DNA of 64,000 bases from Adenanthera pavonina (GCA_026686845.1 JAIVEN010000022.1:26634001-26698000), one strand, 5' to 3'; shown: positions 23,701 to 35,526, counted from the stretch's first letter. Notes: a model not told the origin generated them from the letters alone. Program-made: numbers and translations.

Positions 23701-24976
23701 TTCCTCTTGACCTCGGGTCTGACTTCTACCACGACCTCTTCCACTATAGGAGGGTCGACTTCCGTGACCCCTCTGTATGAAGTTGCCGAGATGACCAGCC
23801 TGGATCAATTCCTCAATCTTGTCTCGTAATGTCCAGCACTCCTCGGTAGTGTGACCATAATTGCGATGGTACCTGCAATGCTTTGACTGATCCGCCATCT
23901 CCGGGGTATGTCCGGGGACTGGGAGCCGTATCAACTCGGTATTGCAGGCTTCATCCAAAATTCGAGCGCGGTTGGTGTTTAATGGAGTATAGAAGTCATA
24001 CTTCGGTCCCCGACTAATACCTTCTCTCTTAAACTTCCCTTTTTCTAACGTCGGCCTCAGACTTCCACGGCTGCTTGATTCCGTTCGCTTGTCCAGATCA
24101 GTCCTGACCCTATTTCTAAATTTTGACACCTCCTCCATTTGTATGTATCCAGCTGCACGATTTCTAAGCTCATCCATGTCGGCAGGTGGTTTTCGACATA
24201 GATGGTCGGCGAACGGCCCCGGCTTGAGAGCCATCAACATCGTGTGCATAGCTACCTCAGGATTTAGATCCCGGATCTTTACCGAGACTGACGAGAAACG
24301 CTCCATAAAACTTCTTAGGGATTCATCCCTCTCCTGTCGCAAGTTTACCAACGCAGCCGAGGTAAGCTGATGAGGTCGGCTGGTGGCGTACTGTGGCTCT
24401 GAATTTATTGACCAATGTTTCAAAACAATCAATAGATCGTGATGGGAGCCGGGTATACCAACTCAGAGCCGCTCCTTTCAAGGACGTAGGGAAAACCCTA
24501 CATAAAACTGCATCCTCATTTGTGAACAGATTCACCTGCGTAACATACGCATCCACATGCTCATCAGGGTCGGTGGTACCGTCATATCTTTCTAAGTTTA
24601 CACCCTTCCATCCTTTTGGCAATGGCGTCTCCATAATGCCATCAACGAACGGATGTCTCCGGACAGCCTGCTTGTCGCCTCGCAAATTGTCAATGTTGGT
24701 TTCTGAATGGTGTGTTTCCTCCCGTCGGCTCCCCTCACGATATGACCGCTGAGCTTCCCTGTTGATATTCCCCCGTTCCCCTCCTCGAGGAAGAGAAGTA
24801 CTTTCATGATAGCGTTCCTGCTCCAACTGTCTGTTCCTTTCACGCATCTCCTCGTTCTCCTTTCTTAATACCTCCATCTCCTCACGCATTGCCCGGATGA
24901 CAGGGTGGTCCTCCAAAGAAGGCCTGTCTTCAGAGCGTCGTTCTCCTGCTCCCGCACTGCTCCTGGTTCTAACCAT
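23701..24976 (-). pseudogene. gag of the Tat-like element, frameshifted
   Basis: The capsid/nucleocapsid polyprotein starts at the ATG at 24974-24976 (MVRTRSSAGAGERRSEDRPS), about 50 bases downstream of the primer-binding site. Residues about 27-60 form a charged coiled coil (MREEMEVLRKENEEMRERN). The retrotransposon gag core follows (GWKGVNLERYDGTTDPDEH, LKGAALSWYTRLPSRSID). The frame shifts at about 24390-24402: upstream it reads to FETLVNKF, and the family sequence resumes in another frame at QYATSRPHQLTSAALVNLR. A zinc-knuckle-like CRYHRNYGHTTEEC lies at about 23835-23880. The upstream Met at 25219 is inside the LTR and is not taken as the start. Confidence 0.85.
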
Positions 24977-25007
24977 GATCCTTGATGGTGGTGGGATAGT
25001 TTTTCTC

Positions 25008-25030
25008 GGCCCCACGGTGGGCGCCAAAAA
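25008..25030 (-). other. Primer-binding site
   Basis: Immediately inside the 5' LTR the minus strand reads TTTTTGGCGCCCACCGTGGG. The TGGCGCC start is typical of plant gypsy primer-binding sites. I do not assign the tRNA. Confidence 0.7.
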
Positions 25031-25578
25031 TGTTCCGTCTAAAAGATAATCTTTTGTCTCAGAGAGAATATTTCGTCTAAAGACCGAGAATCTATTCCAC
25101 CTTCTTTTTTTCAATGTCCCCTGTTTACATTTATCTTTTTTCCTTTTATTCACCATCTCTTGACCGTTAAGATGTAACCGTCTTCTCCCTATAATCCCTA
25201 ATTTATTGGGATATTTCATAAATTGCCATTATGGAGTATCACGCTCTTTTAGTGTGATCCCTGATTTTTCGCCCTGCAGTTATGATTCTGTGACTGTTAT
25301 GATCTCATAACTGTTATTCCTAGCCGGGTGTTTTTGAGATAAAACAGCTTTCGTAGAGAAACCCGTATATGACCGAGATATTGTTCAGTCGGACGATCAT
25401 TTGGCCATACAATTACTCGGCCTTATCATTCGATAACCGATGTGTTACTCGGTTCGTAGCGCTTAAGCTCGGCCTCCGAATTATAGCTCGGTGTATATGA
25501 GCCCGGAAGGCGAGGCTTCAAAAGAGCGTATATCCACCTCGGACTTGTAACCTCGGCACGTTCATTTCGATACGTACA
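25031..25578 (-). repeat. 5' LTR of the Tat-like element
   Basis: 548 bp. It has the same length and, by eye, the same sequence as 15986-16533, with TG...CA ends. Confidence 0.9.
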
Positions 25579-25583
25579 GGTGT

Positions 25584-26345
25584 GATATTGTAGATATGAA
25601 AAATAGATTTATTTTTTATATTTAATTAAATATAGATAATTAGGAAAAGTCTATATTGCTCCTAAATTGGTAGTATTTTGTAGTGACGGAAATGCCAGTG
25701 ATGGTGTGGCAGCGGTGGCCATTGGCAACCGATGAACCCCAGTGATGGTGGTAGCTGATGGCCAATGATTGGCAATAGTAGTAACTATCGGTAGTTGTTG
25801 ACTAGTGGTAGTAGTGGTGACTAGCAACTGGGTGATCGGTGACAATGATGTTAGCTGGTGACCATTGACCGGTGATGATGGTGGTAGTCAATAGCCGACA
25901 TGGGATTGGTGACGATGGTGATGATTAACAACTAAGTGAATAGCAGTGACAGTGACAACTAGTAGCTGATGATTGGTGGTGATGGTTGCCGATGGCTAGT
26001 GATTGGTGATGATGGTGGTTGGTAGCGGCGGTGGCTAGTAGTGGCCAATGATTGGTAGTGGTGGCTGGCAACTAAGTGACTGGCGGCTACTATGGTAGCT
26101 GATATAGACTAGAGGTGACGGTGGTTGATGACTGGTAGTGGTGATGGCGATAGCAGTGGCAACAATGATGGCCAATGGCAAAAGGAAGGAGATGGGAGAT
26201 GGGTTGTCATTTTTTATTTGGATAAGGGTAATAAAATCTTTTTATCTTATTTCTACTCTTGTAATTCAAATTACATGGGTTTTTGGATGTAAAGCTACTT
26301 ACATGGAAGGTTGCATGGCTTCATATATGTAATTTAGATTACATG
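25584..26345. repeat. GGT/GAT-rich degenerate microsatellite with flanks
   Basis: From about 25680 to 26180 the plus strand is dominated by imperfect GGTGAT, GGTGGT, GGTAGT and TGGCTAGTGAT-type words, without a fixed long period. ORFs through it encode only Thr/Ala/Ile-rich filler. The flank to 26345 has several TTACATGG words and no gene. Confidence 0.6.
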
Positions 26346-26584
26346 GTAACTGACAAACCAAACGCACATATTCCATGATATAAAATCATTTGCATCTTCT
26401 CACACCCTTGTAAAAGAATGAAACAGTGTAATGTCAATCTTGATCGGGAAGGAAGAATTTGACTGTATTAGTTTTGTGTGAAAATTGTTGTAATTCAAGT
26501 TATCAATCTAAAAATTGAATTTTTCAAAAATCATGCATGAACCACAATTTTTTAACACTCTACTTGGTGTTACATGTTAGTTTT

Positions 26585-28205
26585 AGGGACATTCCACTTA
26601 AATACAAAAAAAAAAGATATTTTTACAAAAGGTCCCTAATTCACGTAATTTTAAAAAAGACCTCCATTTGCAAGTAAAAATAGTATATTTGTAAGTTAAA
26701 TTGGTTCATTTGCAAATGATTTGCAAATTTCTGCAAATTTTTCTATTCACTTACAAATATATTATTTTTACGTGTAAATGAGGTCTTTTTTTTTTTGGAA
26801 AATTAACCTTTTGATTCATGAACTTTGTATTGATTTTGAAATTAGTCCATGAACTAATTTTTTTTTTATAATGCTTCCTAATCTATTTAACGGTAATATA
26901 ATTAGTTCCTCAATTATTGGACCGTTTGTAAATTTGTCCCTATGAGTGTCACGTGGCAAGATTGATGTAAAACGGTGTTGATGTGGCAAACAGAGTTAGT
27001 GATGTGGGTAATAGATGCTGACTAAGATTAAAGAGTAATTAATTTTAGTCCCTATATTTTACTATAATTTGTAATTTAGTCCTTAAACTTTATTATTTTT
27101 CTTATATTCATTTTCAAACTTTACTTCCATTTAAATGTTCATTATTTAATTCTTTAAACATTAGTTATCTTATCTATAAATGTGACAGATAACAAGAAAA
27201 ATATGAATATACTGAGTTCAAATAGGTGAGTAGTGAAGAATAATGATAAGAAATTTTCATAGGAAGTGAAGATCATCATTTTCTTTGTGTTCTTATTTCA
27301 AACTTGAACATTCAGATTGTAAACTTAGATTTCAAATAATATTGTGATAAGTGAAATGTAATTCTAAAATAACTAGGGGTAATATGAGACATAAATGATA
27401 TAGGAAGAATGAGAGATAATGTAATTAATAATGACAAATAGTAGAAAATATTAAAATTTCTTAACAAATTTAATGATCTAACTCATTTTCTTAATATATA
27501 CGAGACAGTTAAAAGTGTTTTATATTTAGGATTAGATGAAATATATTATTATTATAAAGCATATATAACTCAATTAGTTGCATAATATATTATAAAACTT
27601 ATGTTCTTTTTAGTAATTATACATCTAAAAATATTTTTTACTCTTATAATCAAAACATGTTTCGATTTATTAAACTTATTTTTACAAAAAGAATATCTAA
27701 ACATAACATCTTATAATAAACTTACTTTTATCCAAACTTTATTTTTATAAATTTAATTTATTTTAACTTATTTTTGCAAATTGAAAATCAAACAATCCCT
27801 AAATAGTTAAAGGATGACTGTTTAAATAGAAATAAATTTTGAGGATGAATATGCAAAAAATAATAAAGTTTAAAAATTAAATTACAAATTATGATAAAAT
27901 ATAGAGACTAAAATCAGTTACTCTTTAATCCTAGTCAGTATCTCTTATCCACATGTCTGCCACATCAGCACTATTTCACATCATCTTGCCACGTGGCACT
28001 CATAGGGATGAATTTACAAACAATCTTATAGTTGAGAAAATAACTATGTCACCATTAAATAGATTAGAGAGTATTATCTAAAAAAATTAGTTCAGGGACT
28101 GATTTCAAAATCGGGTTTAGAGACCAAAAAATTAATTTTTCCTTTTTTTTAATTGCGTGAATTGAGACACTTTTTTTTAGAATATCTTCTTTCTGTCGTA
28201 TTTAA
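26585..28205. mobile_element. Long-inverted-repeat (foldback) element carrying a nested palindrome
   Basis: The left arm (about 26797-27180) and the right arm (about 27810-28145) are inverted copies. Shared words include 'attttgaaat.agtcc.tgaactaa', 'cctatgagtg.cacgtggcaag', 'gatgtggca' and 'attaaagagtaa'. An outer pair also matches inverted: about 26585-26647 ('aaatac', 'agatatt', 'aattcacg.aatt') with 28146-28205. The centre (about 27190-27800) is AT-rich and non-coding. Arms of over 300 bp with no transposase suggest a non-autonomous foldback or Mutator-like element. Target duplication was not resolved. Confidence 0.65.
26648..26795. mobile_element. Small palindromic insertion nested in the foldback element
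   Basis: The stretch starting GACCTCCATTTGCA at about 26648 is the inverted partner of the stretch ending TGTAAATGAGGTC at about 26785. Both contain 'agtaaaaatagtatatttgtaagt' or its complement in mildly diverged form. It sits between the outer and inner left arms, so it looks inserted there. Confidence 0.5.
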
Positions 28206-29023
28206 ATAGAATTTTTCCTTGTTTTTATTTGAATTACTATTATTTATATAATATGATATGTACACTGAAATAATAATCTTATTAATTCATACTAAATTAA
28301 GTCTATAATTTTAATAAATAATAAATACTATAGTATCAAAATAAAAAAAAGTTAATAATTTATTACTAAGGTATTTTTTAATAGGAAGAAATATTATTTT
28401 AAAAATTTTTTAATTTTAAATAATTTGTACAAATTTTCTTAATTAAAATAGTTAATATATACTAATTTAAACATTTTCAAAAGGATATATTAATTCGATT
28501 CATTTTTTTCCAAAATTCAATTTAATCCATTCAATGATGTAGTCAATTCCAACGCCTAAACCATATTTGTCCTAACAAATGCTTCATCCATCGTTATCCT
28601 CTACCGATAAATGATGTGTAGTCTTGGGACCATAAAGGTAAAACATTTGTACCAATTTGCTTAAAAATCATAATTATCCACAATGGCAGATGCTTCTGCC
28701 ATAATTTATCCCATGACGTATGCAAAAAAGTAGAAGTCTAATATCCCACGTCTTATGCTGATAAAACCCCCACCTCTGCTTCATGCTTATCAAGTTAATA
28801 AAAAAATAATAATAATAACACGCTCTGAATGAAAATTAAATACCTGAAAAAAGTTGACAGAAGAAGCAGCAGGAGCAACGACAATCAAGTTAAATATTCC
28901 TATTCATATTCAAGAGTCTCAAATACAAAAGCAAACACAAATTGTTGGGAGCATTATTATTTCTCTCATTATAAAATTATTATATATCAAGGTGACACTG
29001 TACTATTCAACACATTTACTATG
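28206..29023. repeat. Worn array module R2 and 3' flank of copy E
   Basis: About 28230-28660 retains 'attactattatttatataatat', 'aattcataataaa'-like words and the AT-rich core of modules R1, R3 and R4, but the GGGCT box block is almost lost. 28690-29023 matches the 3' flanks of genes A and C ('ataatttatcccatgac.tat', 'tcaagagtctcaaatacaaaagcaaa'). Confidence 0.45.
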
Positions 29024-30675
29024 CTATATTGATCTCTCATATTCTCCAGTTAAAAATGAGGTTGTCTCTTTAGAATCCATCATTGATGGATCAAAGAATA
29101 GTCTTGTGGAACTTGAATAATCACTAACATTAATTACCCTTAAATCATGTCGATATAGATAAGGCTTTTGAGGCAATTCTAAGTCTTGCTCATATGCCTC
29201 AAGCGTCTCTACACCTTCGTTAATTGAAGGATGATAGCAAGGCTTGGATGATCTCACTGAACCTGAATGATCACTAACATTAGTTGCTGGCAAATCTTGT
29301 TGATATAACAGATAAGGCTTTTAAGGGCAAATCTAAGTCATGTTTTTCACACTCAAGCATCTCTACAACTTTATTCATTGATGGATGAACAATAGGCTTG
29401 GATGATCTTGTTGAACATAATCACTAACATCATCAGTTGTTGGTAAATCTTGCAAATATAGATAAATTTTTTTGATGCAATTCTAAGTCTTGCTCTTCTC
29501 CCTTAAGCATCTCTACAACTGTGTTCATTGAAAGACGATCACTAGGCTTAGTTTGGATGCACTAGAACCCCACAATCAACATTTTTCTAGCCAATTTCAT
29601 TTATTTCCTCTGTTGCATTTACTATGTTAATTTCATTTCCTTCATTTAGATGATCATAAACCCAAAAGGGGAAGTAAAATTGACTTGAATGCTCAGTCAA
29701 CACACTCCAATTCTTCCTTTTTCTAGCCATCTTTATTAATAACATTCCAAAATTATAGACATAAGTTTTATAAGAGATTTCACCTACATTTCTATGGAAG
29801 AGCTCAAAAGATATATATCCTATAGTTCCTCTAACCACTATAAGAAACACAATGTTGTCATTTGCAGGATAGTGTTTAGTAAGGCCAAAATCAAAAACCT
29901 TTGGGATGAAGTTATCATCAAAAGAAGGATGTTGAGTGGCTTTATATCAAAATGCAAAATTTGCATATTGCATCCTTTGTGAAGATATTCAATACCATGA
30001 GCTACTCTAAGAGAAATGGCATACAATTGTTGAAGATTCAAGGATTGCTCGTTGTTGACATGTTTAGAGAGAATGTATTTATCAAGAGATCCATTTTGCA
30101 TGAACTCATATATAAGAGCATGCTTTGATCCTTCCACACAATAACCGATGAATTGAACCACATTAACATGGAAGATTCTACCAAGTGTAGCAACCTCATC
30201 GATCAATTCTTGACCATTGGTTTTGGCCTTATTCCAACATCTTGACGGCTACCTCATGACCACTTTGAAGTCGATTCTCTGAAAACAGAGCCATAGCCTC
30301 CTTTCCCAAGTCTTATTTTAAATCCTTTTGTCATCTTCTTGATGTCTCTGTAAGAGTACCTTACAGGCATGATGTTGTTGTCGCTTTGAAAAAAAATCTT
30401 CATTATTGTCATACATTGATAAATGTCTTCGTCGCCATTTATTGATCAAAGGACAACAACAAATGAAGTTCCCAAAACACATTAATTTACCAGCAGTATG
30501 AAGAACTGTTTAAGAAAATATGAAAGACAGCACAATTATTTAGAATGCGCCCTCTAATTTGAACCAGTATTGCATTTCTGTTGTTTGGCCAGTGATTGCA
30601 CTATCTTCTGAAAATTAGACAGGGATAATCAAGTCTAGGGATTATCTAAAATATGGAAAGCAAGCATTCCAACGA
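29024..30675 (-). pseudogene. LRK10L kinase copy E, heavily disrupted
   Basis: Kinase exon 29024-30505 and micro-exon 30646-30675. It is most like genes A and C. Surviving pieces include GRIFHVNVVQFIGYCVEGSK, HFDIKPLNILL, GTIGYISFELFHRNVG (APE motif degraded) and a tail with three PQKPYLY-like units. The frame breaks repeatedly, for example between 29850 and 29838, after 30206 and near the glycine loop at about 30280. The micro-exon's donor is AT instead of GT (minus strand ...TTTTAG|ATAATC). No ectodomain exon follows: the sequence passes from intron 1 straight into the 3' flank of a plus-strand gene near 32120. Confidence 0.78.
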
Positions 30676-30789
30676 CTGCAAAACAGAGAAAATGAAAAGT
30701 GATATTAATTTTCTATAATGAGAAAATAGCTATATTGAATAGTTACATTGAAAGGAAAATTAAAAACTATAACTGTTTTCAAAGATAAA

Positions 30790-31433
30790 AGTCATTATCA
30801 CTGTCATGATAATTGGACCACACTGACCAATTGGATTGGTCAAATTGGGAACCGGTGTCTGGTCCGGTCTAGTTAAACTACATAACCCCCAACGTTTAAA
30901 ATTGGTCAAAAACCGGTGAAATCGACCTTGAACTGGTAGAATCAATCCTGTATTATTTTTTTTTCAAATTTTTTTAAAATATTTTTTTTTATTTTTAAGA
31001 TAAAATAACATCATTTTTAGTACAAAATATTTTTTTCTTTATATATTGTAATATTATATAAGCATTATTATTATACATAATTATTAAAAATTATATATTT
31101 ACTTAATAAATAATATAATAATATATTATTAATTTATTATTTTGAACTCAAAATATGATTATAAATAAATATTAACTTATTTAGATTTAAATATTTAGTT
31201 ATAAAACTTATTAATAATTTATTTGTGGTGAATAAGATAATTCAATATTATTTAGTTTGATATTTTAATTAAGTTATAAAATTTGTATAAACTTATATTA
31301 TTTGTTTTAAAGATATTATTTTAATTACTACTGATCCGACCCTGATTCAACCTTGATTGGATCATTAAACCTTAAATCATTGCCTTGTCTAGTTCAATAT
31401 TCGGTCCGGTTCTCATAACATTGGTCATTATCA
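30790..31433. mobile_element. MULE-like MITE with 10-bp target duplication
   Basis: A 624-bp insertion (30800-31423) is flanked by direct copies of GTCATTATCA (30790-30799 and 31424-31433). Gene A intron 1 holds the same site once (8894-8903) in matching context, which proves the insertion. The termini are related inverted repeats (TGTCATGATAATTGGACC against TGTTATGAGAACCGGACC), rich in CCGGT words. The interior is AT-rich and non-coding. A 9-10 bp duplication suggests a Mutator-like non-autonomous element. Confidence 0.75.
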
Positions 31434-32690
31434 AGTTAAATTGAATTTACTATTAAGAAAATTAATATTGAAGTTTATGAAAGTTACAGTCATGAGTAAT
31501 TAAACTAAATTAAATGATAAGTTTCTTAAAACTTGATAATATATTTCTTTAATTTTGAAAATAACTTTAATCGATGAAAATCATTTGTAATGTTTAAAGT
31601 ATTTTTAACATAAACTTTATCTAAATTATTAGAGGTAATTTTTCAATGATGTAAGCATCTTTCTAGAAAAGAACAACGAAAATTGTGAAGCAGAGTAACA
31701 ATTTCTTTTCCTGAAAAAATTTTAATATCCTATTAAAAATATTTTGCTAATATAGTATTAAATATGTCTTTCTTTAAATTTTTGGGTTAAACGAAATAAT
31801 CTTAAATGAATACCAATATCTAATTCTTTTTTCTCTTTTAAACGTATAAATAAGTTTAATTTAAATGGGCAATATGCCAAGAATTCATCATCATATTAAT
31901 AGAACAGTTTCGCTACGTAAATACAATAAAAAAATACACTATTATTTAATAAAATTGTAATAATCCGAGTAGTAGCTCATAAAGACATTTTAGAAGGAAA
32001 AACAAGTTTCTTGTGCAATCTAAAAATTTGTGTATACAAAGCAGTACAAATTTATGACTTCCTTTCCATCTCTTTTTTAGCAGATTTTTGGATACAGTGA
32101 GTGAAACTTGCTAGCATAGTGGTAATTTATGGACAAAATCTATCGCCTATTGCATTACACACATGTAGGAATAATACCTATTTGCTTTTAGTGCTCTAGG
32201 AAGTATTTAGGAAAAACTAGGTCTCCCAAAATTGGTGTAGCTAAAAATTCAAGCTTAAATTCGACATATACATGCTGAGTAACAGAACATAAGAAATTAA
32301 TTTTTTTATAATACATAAGAAATTAAATTGATAATGTGTAAATGCAATATTAATTTGTTGGAATTTGAACTTGAGCCCAATGTTTGGATGGAGAGAAAAG
32401 TAGAAGAAAGAAAAAAGTGAGAAACAAATAGTGAAGAAAATAGATTTTTCCCTCTTTGGATAGTGCAAAAAAATAAAAAAATAAAAAGAGAAGAAAAATA
32501 GAGGAGAGAAAAAACAAAGCAAAAAAGTACGCACAAGAGAAGAAAAAACAATACAAAATATTTAACGTAGTTTAAATTTCTTGCTTTAGTCGCTGTGTTT
32601 GGATCCATTTCACACACACCAAGAAAAATTAACGTGCTTTGATCTGTCAAATAAATCTACATCTGTCATTCTATAACTCTTGTACTTTTT
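31434..32690. other. Intron-1 relic of copy E joined to 3' flank of a lost plus-strand gene
   Basis: 31434-32120 matches gene A intron 1 (8904 to about 9160), for example 'acaaagc.gtacaaattt' and 'gatacagtgaatttgcaag'-type words. From about 32125 the match jumps to the 3' flank of genes B and D ('caaaatctatcgcctattgcattac', as at about 14100 and 47105). The junction marks a deletion. Low-complexity Phe-rich ORFs at 32241-32650 are not genes. Confidence 0.55.
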
Positions 32691-33090
32691 GATAAAAAAA
32701 ATATTATAGACACTTCTTTTGTGTTATTTAAAAAAAAAAAGTTACAAAATCATAAACCATTGTATATCAATCAATATGAATTAATAAAAATATAAAATTT
32801 ATTATAAATTATATTATTTATAATCTATAAATGAATAGTATAAATATAAAAATTATCACAATCACAAAATAACGTGTCCAATTAAATATAGTAGCTGTCT
32901 CTGTTGACTGTTGTTATGAAGTGGACCTTAATTTTTGGAAGAAGAAAGTCATCATTATTATATAACTTGGCTTTGTCTTGTATCCATCGAATACCAACCA
33001 TTAATTGTCTACTTTTTCATTACATATTTCCGTGGGGATGAGACAATGATACAATTTACTGGGTGTTACAGGTAACTATGTTCTAGCAAT
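32691..33090. other. AT-rich spacer, nothing recognised
   Basis: Non-coding, AT-rich. No repeat family could be assigned beyond general similarity to the array's 3' flanks. Confidence 0.35.
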
Positions 33091-34030
33091 GCTGTTGCCA
33101 ATATCAACATTCAGAGAATCGGGTCGAACCCGACAGTTAGATCGGTTGGACTATCACCCGGAGTGAATAGTGGCTCAATTTTCAGTTTTAGACCATTTTA
33201 GGAGTTTAACCAGATCGGATGAGATTAGGCCGTTTTGAACTAATTTTTGAGTCGGAAACCAGAATTGAGCCTAGAATCAAAATATTTTTTAGAGAACCGG
33301 ACGATTTTTTAAATTAGGTAAAATTTAACTTAAATTTAATTTTTTTCCAAAATTATTAATTATAAAAATTATTATAAAGTAAAACACTATTTGCCTTTTT
33401 ATTTTAAAATTACTAATTATAAAAATAAAAAATTCTATTGTATTATACTTCCTCTGTCCCAAATTATAAGAGAATTTTTAGAGCTTCATTTATCCCAAAA
33501 TATAAGAGACATGGATAAAATTTGTGGAATAATTAATATCATTTTCCTTTTATATCCTTAAGTAATTAAGGTTTATTGATAATTACTAATAATTAATTAG
33601 TCTTATTCCAGACTTTTAATGTGAGTAATTCTAAAAAAAATTGAAATTGTAGTACAATTAATGAGTTTAACTACTAAAACTATTTTTTCCTTGATACAGA
33701 TGAAGTAGTTATTTGTTTTTTATAATTGGAGATAAAAGGAATATAGTCATTTTATAATATTATGGTCATGTATTATTATCATGTTAAAATGTTTTAATAT
33801 TACTTTCAATAATTTAACATATATTATTACTATATGAACTTAAACTTATTCTCTTAACAATTTAATATTTTATTTTTATACATATATTATTATATATAAT
33901 ATTATTTTATTTAATTATTACCTTACCAGTTCAACTGCCTGTCTATCCAGTTGAACCATAAAAGCTGTGATCTTATGACATTTTTAGTTCAACATCCAGT
34001 TCAACTTTTAAAATATTGGCCAATATACAT
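33091..34030. mobile_element. Probable non-autonomous DNA element with CCGGT/GAACC-rich ends
   Basis: The left end (about 33091-33300: CCAATAT, 'gggtcgaacccga', 'agaaccggac') and the right end (about 33930-34025: 'ccagttgaacc', 'ccagttcaac', ATATTGG) look like diverged inverted ends, of a style like the MITE at 30800. The interior is AT-rich and holds a Stowaway-like insertion. Borders and target duplication are uncertain. Confidence 0.35.
33446..33706. mobile_element. Stowaway-like MITE
   Basis: 257 bp (33448-33704) between TA dinucleotides, with inverted ends CTTCCTCTGTCCCAA and CTTCATCTGTATCAA (reverse complement of the right end). The CTYCYTCYGTCCC start and TA target are typical of Stowaway (Tc1/mariner) MITEs. 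It is nested in the element at 33091-34030. Confidence 0.6.
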
Positions 34031-35520
34031 ACATACACATCCCTCTTACACTATTGATGCGTTTATAATTGAATCATATAAATTAAGAACTATAGTCGTA
34101 GAAAAATTTTATTTTCATCAAAACCAATCGGAAAAGCCATGCAGTAGACAGACAGATAGATGCCTTGCAAATGTTTTTGTTTTGGAACCCAATGTCTTGC
34201 TAATATGTGCTTAGCATAACGAAAGGAACTGAACTACAACATCCGTGATTTCTTTTCAAAAGACAGTGGTTATTGACATTAAAATACCACTGTTTTGCCA
34301 ATGTTAGTCCATTCTTCCATTCTGTAAGAATGGACGACTTAAACTTTTTAAGTTCTGATGCCTACCGGATCGGAATCTTTAAAATCCAACTCACATCAAT
34401 TTCTAATTGATACAAATAAGAAATTAGTTGTATTCTTTTAGAAATGATAGACTAAGATTTCAAACGGAGAATATTAAACACATGGTTGTTGAAAGGGTGG
34501 AAATTTGAGTATAAAGTGACAGCACAAAAGGACCCCTCAGTTGACCTTCATTTCTTTTCATCCAGTAATCACATCATAGACTGAGTCTCTGCTTGAAGTT
34601 TTATTGCAAAAAAATTGAATCCAATAAATTACTTTAGACTTACAAGTTTCCCGGAAACAGCTGAGACCGATTTAAAACTCAACAATAATGTGCCTGCAAG
34701 ACTTTGACTTAGTTATTTTAAAAATAATAGAATACAAATAATGATTTCTTTACTTGTTCATCCTAGCTGTCACGCATAGCTGATAATTTCTTATTCGTGC
34801 AAATAAAAAATTAGTCATATTTTTTTCTAGAAATGATAGATTAAGATTTCAAACAAAGAATATTCATTGAAAGGGTGGAGAGATTTGAGCATAAAGTGAC
34901 TAACCACAAAAGGACCCCTCACTTGGCTCCAGCCATTTATTTTAGACTTTGATAAGCTTCCTGGAAACCGAGACCTTTTTATTTTTATTTTCAAGAATAT
35001 CTTGTCTTCTAAGGAAATAAATAAATAGATAAAGCATGTAGAAAGTACGAATTTCAGCTTGTGTTTTGAACGCAGAAGACTTATTTATTGATGATTTCTT
35101 TTCTCAAAGATGAAAAATTAAGCACTGAAACAAGTGGGTATAGATAGGCTTCATTTTTCTTTTGATATACTCCAAAATGTATTCCCTAACTGATAGTTAA
35201 AAATTAATCTATTTAAAATATAAAAATAATTGAAATGAGTTTTATCTCTTCTAATAATGCTGGGCTTTTATTTTTTTCATTCAATGCAAGCGAATGTATG
35301 CTTTTAAGTTCCAAAGTCCAAAATGTCGGCTGACCCTAATTTCTTTAATTAAAACTCTACTTGGTGTTTGGACCGCAAAATGTTGTAATTATTGTCATCA
35401 ACTTCACATTATATTAGGAAACTTGGGTCTAGATTCGTAATGCCAACTGCCAACTTTTGAGTTGATATGTTCTAATTCTAATTATATAATTAAAATTCAC
35501 ATTATAAAATGATAAATTAT
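34031..35520. other. Array 3' flank, internally duplicated
   Basis: Two related blocks (about 34440-34780 and 34790-35110) share 'agatttcaaac', 'gaaagggtgga', 'agtgac', 'aaaaggacccctca' and 'gactt'-type landmarks. They match 15340-15600 and 49200-49870. No gene was seen. Confidence 0.5.
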
Positions 35521-35526
35521 CATTTT

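Larger units (their letters stand above)
15981..25583 (-). mobile_element. Tat-like Ty3/gypsy LTR retrotransposon, structurally complete
   Basis: The element spans 15986-25578 (9593 bp) and reads on the minus strand. Two 548-bp LTRs bound it, flanked by 5-bp repeats that differ at one base (GGTAT at 15981-15985, GGTGT at 25579-25583). In element order: LTR, primer-binding site, gag, protease, reverse transcriptase, RNase H, integrase, a tandem-repeat tract, an antisense spliced ORF, polypurine tract, LTR. The pol order places it in Ty3/gypsy. The extra antisense ORF before the 3' LTR and the internal tandem array are features described for the Tat/Retand/Ogre group. No chromodomain was seen. 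Base composition is richer in G+C than the surrounding array, as expected for a recent arrival. It landed in the 3' flank of gene B. Confidence 0.88.

Noticed and set aside
20492..24752. Plus-strand ORFs of 60-120 residues across the pol and gag region
   Set aside because: Antisense shadows of the gag-pol frames. No independent domains.
32241..32650. Phe-rich ORFs on the minus strand
   Set aside because: Translation of A-rich low-complexity DNA in three frames at once. No start context or homologue.
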